Assembly (NCBI RefSeq): GCF_027943255.1
Contig: NC_072895.1
Coordinates: forward strand, 43,126,001-43,190,000
Direction: 5' to 3'
From: Anastrepha obliqua
Lineage: Eukaryota; Arthropoda; Insecta; Diptera; Tephritidae
DNA: 64,000 nt
This document shows, in pieces, positions 22,881-34,400 of the stretch. The notes beneath the pieces were generated by a model, which ran no database searches, was not told the origin of the DNA, and saw only the letters and a list, made by a program, of their open reading frames with translations. Every line of letters starts with the position of its first letter. Positions within the stretch are counted from its first letter, which is position 1. The position numbers were made by a program, and so were the translations under genes.

Positions 22881-22996
22881 ATTTATCTCTTTAATATTTA
22901 CATAATTAAATAAATATCACTTTATTAACGAAAGTATTATATTTTCATATTTATAACGGACTTAATTTGTAACAGAACTTATGGCAGGACTAAGTA

Positions 22997-23098
22997 CAGT
23001 GAAACCTCCCCTTGCGGACACCTCCAATAAGCAGACACTCCCCATAAGCGGACGAAAATTGTGGAACCGTGAGTTTCCGCTTGTGGGAGGTTTCACTG
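22997..23098. mobile_element. 102-bp palindromic MITE, pogo-type ends
   Basis: CAGTGAAACCTCCC at 22997 and its complement GGGAGGTTTCACTG at 23085-23098 are perfect, flanked by TA on both sides. The interior repeats AAGCGGAC-type motifs in both orientations. It shares the subterminal motif with 2542-3479. It codes for nothing and depends on a pogo-type transposase elsewhere. Confidence 0.75.
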
Positions 23099-23104
23099 TA
23101 TATA

Positions 23105-23600
23105 GATGACGATTACACAAAGCATCATCATGCTTGACTCATGATCGTTTTCGATGACGTTATTGTAAACAATCCATTTTTCGTCACCAGTGATAATCCG
23201 CTTCAAAAACGGATCGACTTCATTCTGTTTAAGATGCATATCACAAGCGTTGAATCGGTTGGCTAAATGAATTTCTTTCAATTCATGCGGTGCCTAAATG
23301 TCAAGCTTTTTTACCAGTCCAAGACTCTTTATGCTTCTCTCCAATCCCACGCAAAGTTACATGACGATCCAATTCGATTAAAGTCTTGATAACGTCTTCA
23401 CCGACATCACTTGGCCGACCTGAACTTGGCTCACCTTTAAGTGAAAAATCTCCAGAACGGAATTTGATAAACTAATTTCTTTTAATACTTTATCACCATA
23501 TAAAAATCACGCAACTTTTTAGCAACCTTCTTTACGCTTTTTCTTTTATGGAAATAATAAAGTAAAATATGACGAAAATGCTCTTTTGTGTGCTCCATAT
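23105..23600 (-). pseudogene. Mariner transposase, N-terminal half, broken
   Basis: Minus strand from ATG 23598 (MEHTKEHFRHILLYYFHK). The HTH region is full of stops, then the frame is good again from APHELKEIHLANRFNACDM through FLKRIITGDEKWIVYNNV, which holds the first catalytic Asp (GDEKW). The rest is missing. Motifs fit the mellifera-type mariners (family knowledge). Confidence 0.75.
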
Positions 23601-23789
23601 TAAAATTGACGCAAAACAAACAAATATAAAGAAAATTACGCGCACTTTTTGTTCTAAAGCAAGTTCAAAGTGACAGCTATTAACTGTCAAAGGAAAAAAT
23701 TAAAATAAATAATCACAAGCTGTTCAAAACAATTATCGACGCTGTCTATATGTAAAATCGGCAATTACTTTCCAGATAACCTAATAGCA

Positions 23790-24300
23790 ACCAAATTAAC
23801 TGGTGTAGGCAAAGGACTGATTTTAAGATTCAGCGTGATTATACGATCTATTTCTTGTGGATATCGAATTAATATTGAATCATTTCGACAATACGCTACA
23901 AAACCAGTGGCACTCTTTGTTACAAAATATCCTTGGCTATAAATGACCAGCTTTGTACATAAAATTTTAATTCACCGAGGTGACATTATAGATGCTGCTC
24001 CACTTCCAATCGAGCAAATGTCAGAAGAAGCACTAAAGCTAAAAACGAAGACTTCCATAATTATCGCGAGCATCATGCAAGAAAAAGTTAAAAAAATGCA
24101 CTTTGGAGGATATTATGAATGCTATTTTCTGTTCGTACGAAGCCGTGATATCGTCTTAATCTATAAGCCACAGTTCGTAAAAAAAAAAAAATAATAAATA
24201 ATAAAAAATGGTTTGGATATAAAAGCATTGCAAATTCTTTTTGATAAAGATATGAAACATGAAGAGCTTAGTTCAGATGAAAGCGTCTCAGATTGTGACT
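23790..24300 (+). pseudogene. Unidentified transposon-like ORF, C-terminal fragment
   Basis: Open or nearly open sequence reads RINIESFRQYATKPVAL, VTKYPWL, a stop, then SFVHKILIHRGDII and APLPIEQMSEEALKLKTKT, another frame break, and a tail DMKHEELSSDESVSDCD followed by AATAAA near 24309. The HKxLIHG...LPIGQxSEE pattern resembles an ORF I remember as recurring in insect genomes, but I cannot name the family. Broken and probably dead. Confidence 0.4.
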
Positions 24301-24848
24301 GAAAAATGAATAAAATTTAATTTAAATTAGAATATATAAAATATATTAAAACATTTTTGTGTTGTATGTTAGTTGTTACTGTCATAACTTTATTTATTTG
24401 GCATACTCTAATCTTACATCTATCAAATAAAACCCATTTTGTGAACGTTGCACATCATTAAATATACCACTAGAACTACTATAAAAAATTGAAATGAAAA
24501 AAAATTAAATAACGTTTTGTTTTCCAAAAATGTTCCAGAAACTTTACTTTGTATGTGCATAAAAAAAATTATGTAGCGCTTCTTTTTCTCGAGATATGAA
24601 TTTAATTCCGTTTGAACAATCATTTCGACCACTGTGCTGCGGTGCAGAACATTTTATTTAGTTTGTATGGATTTTGTTACACTTGTATATGTTGGTATTT
24701 AAGAACACAAACCGCGTCATAAGAAAATTACGTCATCAAAAATATTACGTATTACGTGGTTTCCAACGAATTTTATATGGAGCCATACGCATGTTTAGTT
24801 AGTATTGCTGTAGGTAAATTTGTGTGTACAGATATACCTCTGGGCATG

Positions 24849-25082
24849 AAACACCAAATAACAGAAAAGTGTTTTTCCCTAATAGCGGTCACCCCGCCCC
24901 AGGCAATGGCAAGCCTAAGAGTGTATTTACGCCATAAAAAGCTCCTCATAATAACCCAACTGCCCTTCGGAAGTGGCGTATGGAAAAACATCAAGACGCA
25001 CAGCACAAATTGCAGGAGGTGCTCGTCCAAACACCAAATAAAGGGCGTAAATGCCAATTATATTGTATATATATATATAATA
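24849..25082 (+). mobile_element. SINE, headless copy just upstream of a Cngl exon
   Basis: Body of the SINE family from AAACACCAAATAACAG through CTAATAGCGGTCACCC, ATGGCAAGCCTAAGAGTG, CATCAAGACGCACAGCAC, AGGAGGTGCTCG and CCAATTATATTG, with a (TA)n tail. The tRNA-like head is missing. It ends about 80 bp before the exon at 25165, close to the region where branch point and polypyrimidine tract are expected. Confidence 0.8.
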
Positions 25083-25164
25083 AAATAAGTTTATTAGTAT
25101 ATCAGTGTACTCGTATGCATTTATTTTACTACATTTCGTTTCCTCATTGCTTTTCTTTCCGCAG

Positions 25165-25485
25165 GACCAAACAAAACGCACAAAGCCTTCCACACTGCGC
25201 CGCACATTGAACGCGCTGCGGCAACGTTTAACACGACGTAGTCGCTCCAAACCGCCCGATTGGTTTCTCGAGAAATTTTCCAATACCAATAATGTCGATA
25301 AAATTGGCAAGACCACAGCCAGCACAATAACAGCTGCCGCAGCGGCTAGTGAAGAGGGCGCTGCCAGCGGTCCAACTGCGACAAACACTCCACCTGCCGA
25401 TGAAGGTCTTTCCAGCGAAATACGTGGCACCAGTCGGCTGTGTAATCGGCTTTCGGTGAATCCAACACTGCAGTCGCATTATAGG
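25165..25485 (+). CDS. Cngl: Cngl exon a: cytoplasmic N-terminal region
   Basis: Acceptor TTTCTTTCCGCAG before GAC at 25165 and donor GTGAGT at 25486, phase 0 to 0, 107 codons. It encodes an Arg-rich stretch ([13 protein letters not shown]), the conserved [11 protein letters not shown], an Ala/Thr-rich variable linker and [13 protein letters not shown] leading into S1. It is read from phase 0, but the joining upstream exon is not certain. Confidence 0.92.
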
Positions 25486-28400
25486 GTGAGTCAAAAAAAC
25501 AAAAAACAAAAAACAACAGAAGCCTGCTGACTTATCATTTGATGAAATGTACATATTTTACGTTTCTCTTTCTCGCTTCTTTTCTGCCTGCAGTGGCTAG
25601 GCATCGTATCTTTAGCTGTACTGTATAATATTATATTCGTTGTGGGGCGTTCCGTTTTTTGGGAGATCAATCAACGTGCCCCAACCGCATGGTACTTTCT
25701 AGACTACCTTTGTGATCTTATATATCTCGTGGATACGCTGGTGCATATGCATGAGGGTAAGTAGCGGCAAGCGTCCAAGTGATTTTTCCCCCATATTTTA
25801 TTCTCCTTTTCTGCACACAGGCTACTTGGATCAGGGTCTGCTGGTGCGTGATGCCTACAAGTTGCGGCGCCACTACTTCCATGCCAAAGGTTGGTCCATC
25901 GATGTATTGTCGATGTTGCCCACCGATATCGCCTATATTTGGTGGTCGCCAAATTCATGTAGTGCCAAAATGCTGCCCTGCCCCGTGATAGTACGGCTAA
26001 ATCGTTTGTTGCGTGCGCCGCGTCTGTGGGAGTGGTTCGATCGTACGGAGACGGCTACTGGTTATCCGAATGCTTTTCGCATTTGCAAAGTGGTGCTCGC
26101 TATTCTGGTGCTGATCCATTGGAATGCTTGCATGTACTTTGCGATTAGTTATGCCTTAGGTTTCGGCACGGACAATTGGGTGTACAATCTGAACGGTTCG
26201 CGGAACAGTACATTACAAAGGCAGTATATTTATAGCTTTTATTGGTCTACATTGACCTTAACGACGATCGGTGAGACACCAACGCCCGAAAACGATGCGG
26301 AATACTTGTTCGTGGTGGCGGATTTTTTGGCTGGTGTGCTGATATTCGCTACTATAGTGGGTGAGTATTTTGCAATTTCTAGATTTAAACATTTTTAACC
26401 AACTTATTTAGAAATGATGCAAATTTACGCGGCAGTAATTACTTGGACTCAAAAACACATTTTCTTTCTCAAATAATAGACTCTACTAACGGCTGGGCTT
26501 AAACTACATTATATAATCTTTAGTACCCTTTTTCAGAATGCTTTAGAAAGGTGTGGCCTCAAAACTATGAACAAATATTCAGTCTTGGCAATATGCGTTA
26601 CTTCGGGCTGAGTGAACAATTGAACAGAAGAGTTCTGCGTACAGTTTATAAAACTTTGTGATTTGGCGGTTGCAAAATACGTAGACAGAAAGATGTGCTT
26701 CATACATTGGAATTGACAGAGGCACCTGTAAACATATTTCAGCGGATATATGCCCACTGTCTCCACTCACGGAATATTATCATAAATGATTACTAACGTT
26801 CCAGCTCTGAAAATATTCGATGCACCACCTACTGATTGGGATTAAGGAAGGTTTTTCTCCTCTCTGTGTTGAAAATACCAAGTAGAGAAGAACTAGACTG
26901 CTCTCGGAGTTTTTCTCAAGTTCGAATCTCTTTAACAGTTGGGTGGCATTGTACGACAAACCTGGGCCTTGTTTTTGGTTTTGTTGCTTAAGCCAATTTA
27001 CTCTCGCCATATTAGGGCTGACGTAATCTTAAAGCAGTTTGATCGTTGCCGTATAACGGTGGGCCCACAAAATACAATGATTCAGTGAGGTTGGGCCAGA
27101 GGTAGAGTCCAGTCAAATGATTTGATTTAGGAAAGCATGAAAAGAGGTAGTTGGTCTTATATTAACTAACTTCGCACGTAGAATACCACCTTGATCAAAA
27201 AGTTCCCGGAACAACCACCAGGTTACACCCTGGGTCAAATAATTTGAGTTCTGCTTTCTTGTTAGGTTGATTAATATTCCTACCAAAATTGTACAACCGT
27301 TGCTTGACAGTTGTAAGTCGGACTAGGGCTTGCATTAGGTTAGGTTGTCACGGTTGTCAACTATGTGGCATGTAGCATCCTGTGTTGTTGCATGAGGAAC
27401 ATGACCTTATATTTCCAAAAACCAATGTGAATCGTTTAGAATTCTTGGAAGACCTATGATTTCCGCAGTACTGAGATCTTCAAACTCATTGAAAAATTGC
27501 CTACCTCAAACGGTGAATTTACGTTTGGATGGAGCAGGGCAATGACACAGAGGGTTGAAAATTTTCTCTTCTTCTCTTCCTTATCTAGACGGCTTCTACA
27601 GAAAACGTTTGTCTCTACGTTGAAACAGTGCCCCGTTATAATGGAAACTATGCTTATTTTAGTTGAGCAGAGTTTATGTGCATTTAGCAATGGGAAATGG
27701 ACACAATTGTCGGAAAATTCTACAGGTGGATTCGTTACATCATCATTCATTAGCTATTCTTATAAATTTCCCAAAGATAAATTGCTTACAAGGTAAAAAT
27801 ATGTCTATGTTATTGTTTGTGTACTCATCAGGTAGCTTAGTGTCGAGTCTTGCTAGTTCATAGGCCCTGCAGTTCCTCTCGATATCGCACTGACCAAGTA
27901 CCTATTCCAGCTTTGAGTGAAATTACTCGTTAAGTGATGGCGGCAACCTTGGCTACCTTAAAGATTATTGATTGTTTTGCGAAGAATTTTATCACCGTCC
28001 GGCTTTCATGAAAATGTAGATATAATCTCCAGGTTAGAATTGACTTAGCTCTTCACTAAACGGTGTTAAATGTTAGAGTAAATACTAAATTAAACTTTAA
28101 ACCAGATAGTATATCAATTGCACTACAGAGTCTAATTAGTACTTTAACCGAATATATTAACCTCCCTTGTGGAGCACGAAATAGACTTAAATTCTAGATT
28201 GTGGCCCTAACGGGACAAGACATTTTCTACTTCAAATTAGAAAGACTAAGATAGACATCAGACTACATAGATTGACTAGACTATGTTTGACTCCATAATA
28301 AAATGCAAAACATAAAGAGGCTCTAGATCTCAATATCTATGTCTTATACTGGAATATACTCGACACGAGGCGACAAGCCCCCTTTTTTAAACTTTATAGT

Positions 28401-31400
28401 TCATGGACTAGATTAAACACTAGACTAAACGCCAGGCTGATAGCGGTTACCCCTCGACAGGCAATGGCAACCTTTCGAGTGTATTTCTGCCATGAAAAAG
28501 CTCCTCATAAAAATACTGCCGTTCGGAATCGGCTATAATTGGCGCATACACCCTTTTTGGGTGTTCGGCCGAACTCCTCCTACTGTGGCGTGCGTCTTGA
28601 TGTTATTCCACAAATAGAGGGACCTTCATATATATAGTATAATGGGTAGTTCTATAGGAAAGGGAAATTGCCGATCACCGATTTTTCTTAAGTTTTGTAG
28701 TTTTGTGGTACTGGAGATACAAAATTACTATGCTAAGCCATTTTTCCCAGTGTTTTCAAGTTATGGTGAAAGGAGTGAGGCTTTTATAATCACGGAAAGA
28801 ATAAATGCAGACATATAAATGCATGTAATATTTTAATAATAAATAAGAATACTTGGAAAAACCTTAAAGTTTTCGTAAAATAGCATGAGGCCTGCCCTCT
28901 TGTTATTCCAGTAAAGTGGCCTTTGATTGGTACTTATTGGATGTGTAACTCGGGTGCAAACCTGTAACGAGAAGCACACTTGTTCAGAGCCTAGATCAGT
29001 TGTAAATTACTTGCCTTTGAACAAAAACGAAATCATGCTAAAACAAAAAAGCAGTCATGGATCCTAAAAACTTCTACGAAAAGTGGTGTACGAACATTGT
29101 CAAAATTTTTAAGGGAAAGTGGGTGAAAAGTGGTGCCTCAAAAAAGGAGAAAAAGTTTGAAATTAAAAGTAATATATTTTCAATATTAATTTAAAAATAA
29201 AATTAATTAATTCAAATCAATTTTTTAATTCAGCATAGTGGTTCAAGAGATGCATTTAAATTGTAGACTACATTCTTGCCTAGACAAGACTCAACAAGAA
29301 TCAAGCAGATGAGAATATATTTTGACCAATGACTAAATTGAATTCAAAACTGAACTATCATTAGATAAGGCTGTTGCTGTTAAAGCGGCTGAATATTTCT
29401 ACTGAAATAATCCTAATTGCCGACTAGCGTCGTTTTACTACCACTGTTCTCGTGTGATTTTTTGTTGTTGTTATTTTTTTTTTGGTTTTTTTTTTTTTTT
29501 TTGGTATTGTTTGAGTCAAATCCACTTCGTGAGATCCAAGTAAAACGGCAAACTTTTTATCCCCATGTGTGATATTTCACTAATTTGTTCTAGGAGAGGC
29601 TTACCAAAAGAGCGAAGTCTTGCTCTCGCTAGATCTGGACATTCTCATAAATAGTGAAAAATACTTTCTTTCACTCCCCTCCGCCTGACGGTATTTGCAG
29701 ATGTGATTGAAAGGAAGTTTAAGTCTACCTACCTTCCAATGACCTGTAAGAGTTACAGTGGTACGTGAAATGTTTGGGCGGGAGTATCCTAACAGGTAAT
29801 TGGTCTTCTGGATGTTGCACGAGGGCCATGTTTTTCTTGCTGTACTGCATGTAGTTAATTACTTCTACTTTATTTGAGCTAAAGCAGATTAGTGGAAAGC
29901 TATGGATGTTTTTATTTTGTTGAATGGAGTAGCAACTGCAACTGTTATGTCTAGTGCCGAACCTTCTCTTGCTAGCTCATCTGCTATTTCATTACCCTCT
30001 ATATCCCTATGACCGGGAATCCATATCAGAGTAATATGAAGTCAACGGCCGAGTAATTCTCGTTCCTATCTGTAAGACTGTAAGACTAGTTTGGATGAAA
30101 TGGAATTGGAATCTAATGCCTTGATAGCTGATTGACTTGATGGGGCTATACTACAAAGCTAGACTAGGCAGTTGCATAGGCATCAACCTAAAAGAAGGCG
30201 ACTAATTTAAGCATTGCAGCTTGCTCTGCCAAGCTTTCACTTTCTTTCCTTTCTCTCCTCTTCTATATTTTTCCTTCCTTTAACATAATATTATACTTTA
30301 GTTCACACCATCGCCACTATCGATCATTTTCATGTCACTTCCCATAGCGTGCATGTTTTATTCCCTTTACTTTGCCCACGCACAGGTAATAGCAAAACAT
30401 TCTGACCTTAACGTAGTTTGTCAGTGTCCTTCACCTTCGACTTTTTTTAATGATTTCCCAGTATTTATACAATGATGACCCCTCTAAATATGCTGTATGT
30501 ATTTCCAACTGCCTTACCTGTGCCACTGTTATATGAATTTGTTCTTGTTGATTGCTTAATTGGTCTTATTATGCCATCTAAGCAAATGAATTGTGTGTCT
30601 CTGAGTCTCATTTCTCGTGCCGTTGGTGGCGGAAGACGCATTTAGTTGTTCCGTTGTTTTCTTCTTTTGCGCACTTTAATGAGTACTTCTTAGTTGTCTT
30701 TGATGTCGTTGGCGGTGAATGACTGATGGTCGACCATCAACATCAAACATCATGGCGTGTCGCCTTTTATCCTTCGTCGCATTGTCATTCGCATTTTGCG
30801 TGTTCTGTTGTTTGCTGTTTGGCTTGCAAAGTCACGTCACGCCATTTACGTTTGTGTGTTGGCTACTTATTACGCAGTGTTCGTCTAATGGTTATGGTAC
30901 GTGCTCTCACCTTTGCAATAAGGGGCAGCGCGAGTCCTGGCATTCCCAAAACCCTTGACAAGAAAAAAGTTTTCTAATAATAATCCAGTACTAAGTAATT
31001 GAAGTTTTAGCAAAACCGACTTGAGGAGGATGGATTTTTACATATAAGTGTTTTATTTGTATATGTTTTGATAAATGATAGCAATTTATATCGCGGATTA
31101 TTTGCTGAAATTGGTAGTTGATCGATCTACGAACATCAAGGCACTTACTTTTTTCAACAGCTGTGTAGGCACAGTAGGTAGTACCGATAATAAAATATGC
31201 TGAGAGGTTAAGGGCGGAGCCTGGTTTATGAGGTCTAAAAATTGCATCTCTTTGTGACTTTTTTTTTAAGGAAAAAATTAATTTAGCACTGCAAAGTTTT
31301 TTCTATCTTTTAATGAACATTTAAAAAGTATAAACAATTTTTGTACTGGTTAAAATAAGTTGAAAAAAATGTTTAACATAGAAATTAGTAGAGCACTGCA

Positions 31401-34400
31401 ACGCTGGAGTTTCCAACTGGCGTACAAGATACGGCTCGTAATTATTATCTAAAGCAAAAAATTTAAATAAATTTCTAATTATCATGATTTTTTGTTCTAG
31501 ATGAACTAAGAAAACTGAGAAAAATTCCAAAATTTCAACTTTTCGGAGGTTTTAAAGAAAAAAATGCCTTTCTATAAAAAAAAATTCACTTCAACTTAGT
31601 ATAAAAATCTTGAAAATTTTTTTTTTATCTATTTTGTTAGTTCAAATAGAAGAGAATTTAATACTGAAGGGAACAAGCTATGATTCATTTCAAAAGGTTC
31701 ATCAGTTTTTTTTCATTCATGTACGCCAATTCAAAGAAATCATAAAAATGAAAAGTCGAGAAAAGAAGATAAAGTTTGTACTATAGCTGTCCGGTCACAG
31801 CGTATCTACGTTCTACGGAAATATTGAGAATTAGGCTCTGTAGCTTTGTGTGAATATTCTGAAATATATTAGGAATCGCTTAAAACGAAAAAAAAAAAAT
31901 TTATTTTTATAAACCAGGCTCCCCTCTTAAGCGATCTTATATTACTAAACGCAGTTTCAATATTTTTTCTAAAATAGTTTACGACCCTCGTAGGCCAATT
32001 TACACCCCGCGACAAAATGATACCACATCAACGTTTTGAATAATTTTGACTATTGTCCTTGTTTTTTGCATGTTACATATTTTGTATAAAAATATATCCC
32101 CTTGTCTAACAAAAACTATATTAATCCAATATTCAAAATTCTTCAAACAAAAATTTGAAACATACCATAAGCCTTTTATGCCTAGTATACGGCTTTTAAT
32201 TCGAATTTGTAGAAAGATTTCTGGTATGCAATTTTATAGCTTATACAATTTTAGTATAATATTTTGCTAATAAGGAGTTGCTGAAAATTCGCGTTGATTT
32301 TTTCTTTGACTGTCGCATTCATTATAATACGACTGTCGCATTCGTTATAATACGAAATTTAAAAATTGTTGATGTGCTACCATTTTGTTTCCCATTATAT
32401 ATCTATGCTAAAGATTCCTTATCGGAAATTCAGAATTTAAAGCAGAATTGTTTGGTACCTAGCTCAGCAAATATTAAGTAAATTTGGTTACTCAGCATTG
32501 ATATTCGTTGACTAAAGTACCAAGCCACCAAGACGTTCAATTCAATGGGTTTAACTGTACGATATGTAAGAAGCAAAATTCCTCGGGGGCGTTTGTCGCA
32601 TACCCAACGTGCTTACTGCAAAGGCAGATCAGTGGAATCTGCCCTGCACACAATTGTTAAAGATATTGCGGAATCTCTATATCAGAAAGAACTCGCAGTT
32701 GGCGCTTTCCTCGACATTGAGGGGGCTTTTAATAACGTTCTTCCGGAGGCAATCACTAAATCTCTGGGTAGGCTGGGGGTTGGAGCCGACCTTTCCAGGT
32801 TTATCTACAGAATGCTAAACGACAGAACGGTCGTGGCAGAGTGGGTCGGCGCCTCTCCCTCCGCAGGTGACCAGGGGTACGCCGCAAGGCGGTATTCTCT
32901 CACCATTTCTCTGGATAATTTTATCAATGACTTGCTGGAGGAGCTGGTGAGGAGGGGCTGTAGGGTGATTGCCTGCGCGGATGACGTGGAATTAATTGTC
33001 AGAGGAAAGTTTGTAGAAACCATGTACGATTTAATGCAGGGATGTCTGAAAGTAGTTGTTCGATGGACAGCGGACTGCGGTTTTGTCGGTGAATCCTCTT
33101 AAGACGGAGCTCCTTCTTTTCACGAGAAAGTATAAAATACTCAGAGCTCAACTCCACTCGAGGGGGGGTTCTAAGTTGGTGCTTTCTGACAAGGTGAAGT
33201 ACCTAGGTCTAATCGTTGACAGTATGCTAACATGGAATTGGAACATTGAGGAGAGAGTAAGGAAGGCAACAATCGCCTTGTATGGATGCAAGGGCGCAAT
33301 TGTCAAAAGAAAGAGCCTCTCGCCTAGAGTTGTATTTTGGCTTTATAATACCATAATAAAGCCAATCTTGTTATATGGAGTCGTTATCTGGAGAGGATGA
33401 CACCAGTTAAAAAACTAGAGAGAGTGCAAAGGTCTGCACTCATTGGAACTACTCTTACTCTAGCGCTTAATGTAATGTTAAATGTGGTACCTATAGACAT
33501 TACAGGCAGAATTGCCGCTGCACGTACTGCAATCAGGCTGAGGGCTTGGGCTATAAGCTCAATCTCACATATGGGCACTAAAGAATCCTCAGAAATTTTA
33601 AGTTCATCCCCCGTCGACGGATCAGTGTGTGCCCTCGCTTAGTCCAGGCGGAACTTTCTCCACCCATATTCCATCAAGGGAGGAGTGGGCCGGTACCCAT
33701 CATATTCAAATTCAGGTTATCGGATCGTCTTCCAACCACAAGTGGCCGCAATCAAATAAGCAGCTGACTGGCTACTTACTTGCGTAATAACTGTTAAGAA
33801 GGTAAATATTTACTCCGATAGCAAAGCGGCAATTAGGGCCCTAGGCTCTATTATGGTGCATTCGAAAGTGGTCAGGGAATGCCTGGTCTCTCTCTCGGTT
33901 GCATCAGAATTCTTCGATAACAAAGATAATTTGGCTACCTGGTCACAGTGACATTGCTGGAAACTGCGAAGCCGACGAGCTGGCCAGACAAGGCACCTGT
34001 GAGGTAGTGCGTCCGTGAAAGGAGAGGATCGGGATCCCCAAATTTACTCAATATTTCTTGGAAGGATAGGCTTTGCACCAACTCAGCGAGCGCTGGGCAA
34101 GTACACGAACGTGTAAGGTCGCGAAGTTATAGATCAACGCAGTAGCGTTTAGTTTTCATATCTAAAGCTCTTTTTGTGTAACTCGATGAATTTTTTGGAT
34201 AGTTGAATGTTTTTTTCGAAAACCGAATTGATGATGTGGAATGGTATTTTTCAAGTCAAGAATTTGGATAATTCTGTCATGTAAAAGTTTTTCTGCAATC
34301 CTGGATATAGTCGGAAGTAGGCTTATAGGTCGATATGAAGTTGCAGCTGTTGGCTTTTCATCAGGTTTTGGTAGCGCAATGATTTTAGCGACTTGCCATA

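Noticed and set aside
25105..25164. Start of Cngl at an ATG near 25105-25117
   Set aside because: This part is SINE tail and intron; a good acceptor at 25164 and the loss of coding character upstream argue for an internal exon.
25821..26360. HCN or EAG-type potassium channel
   Set aside because: The filter is TTIGETP rather than GYG/GFG, and the whole domain order matches CNG channels.
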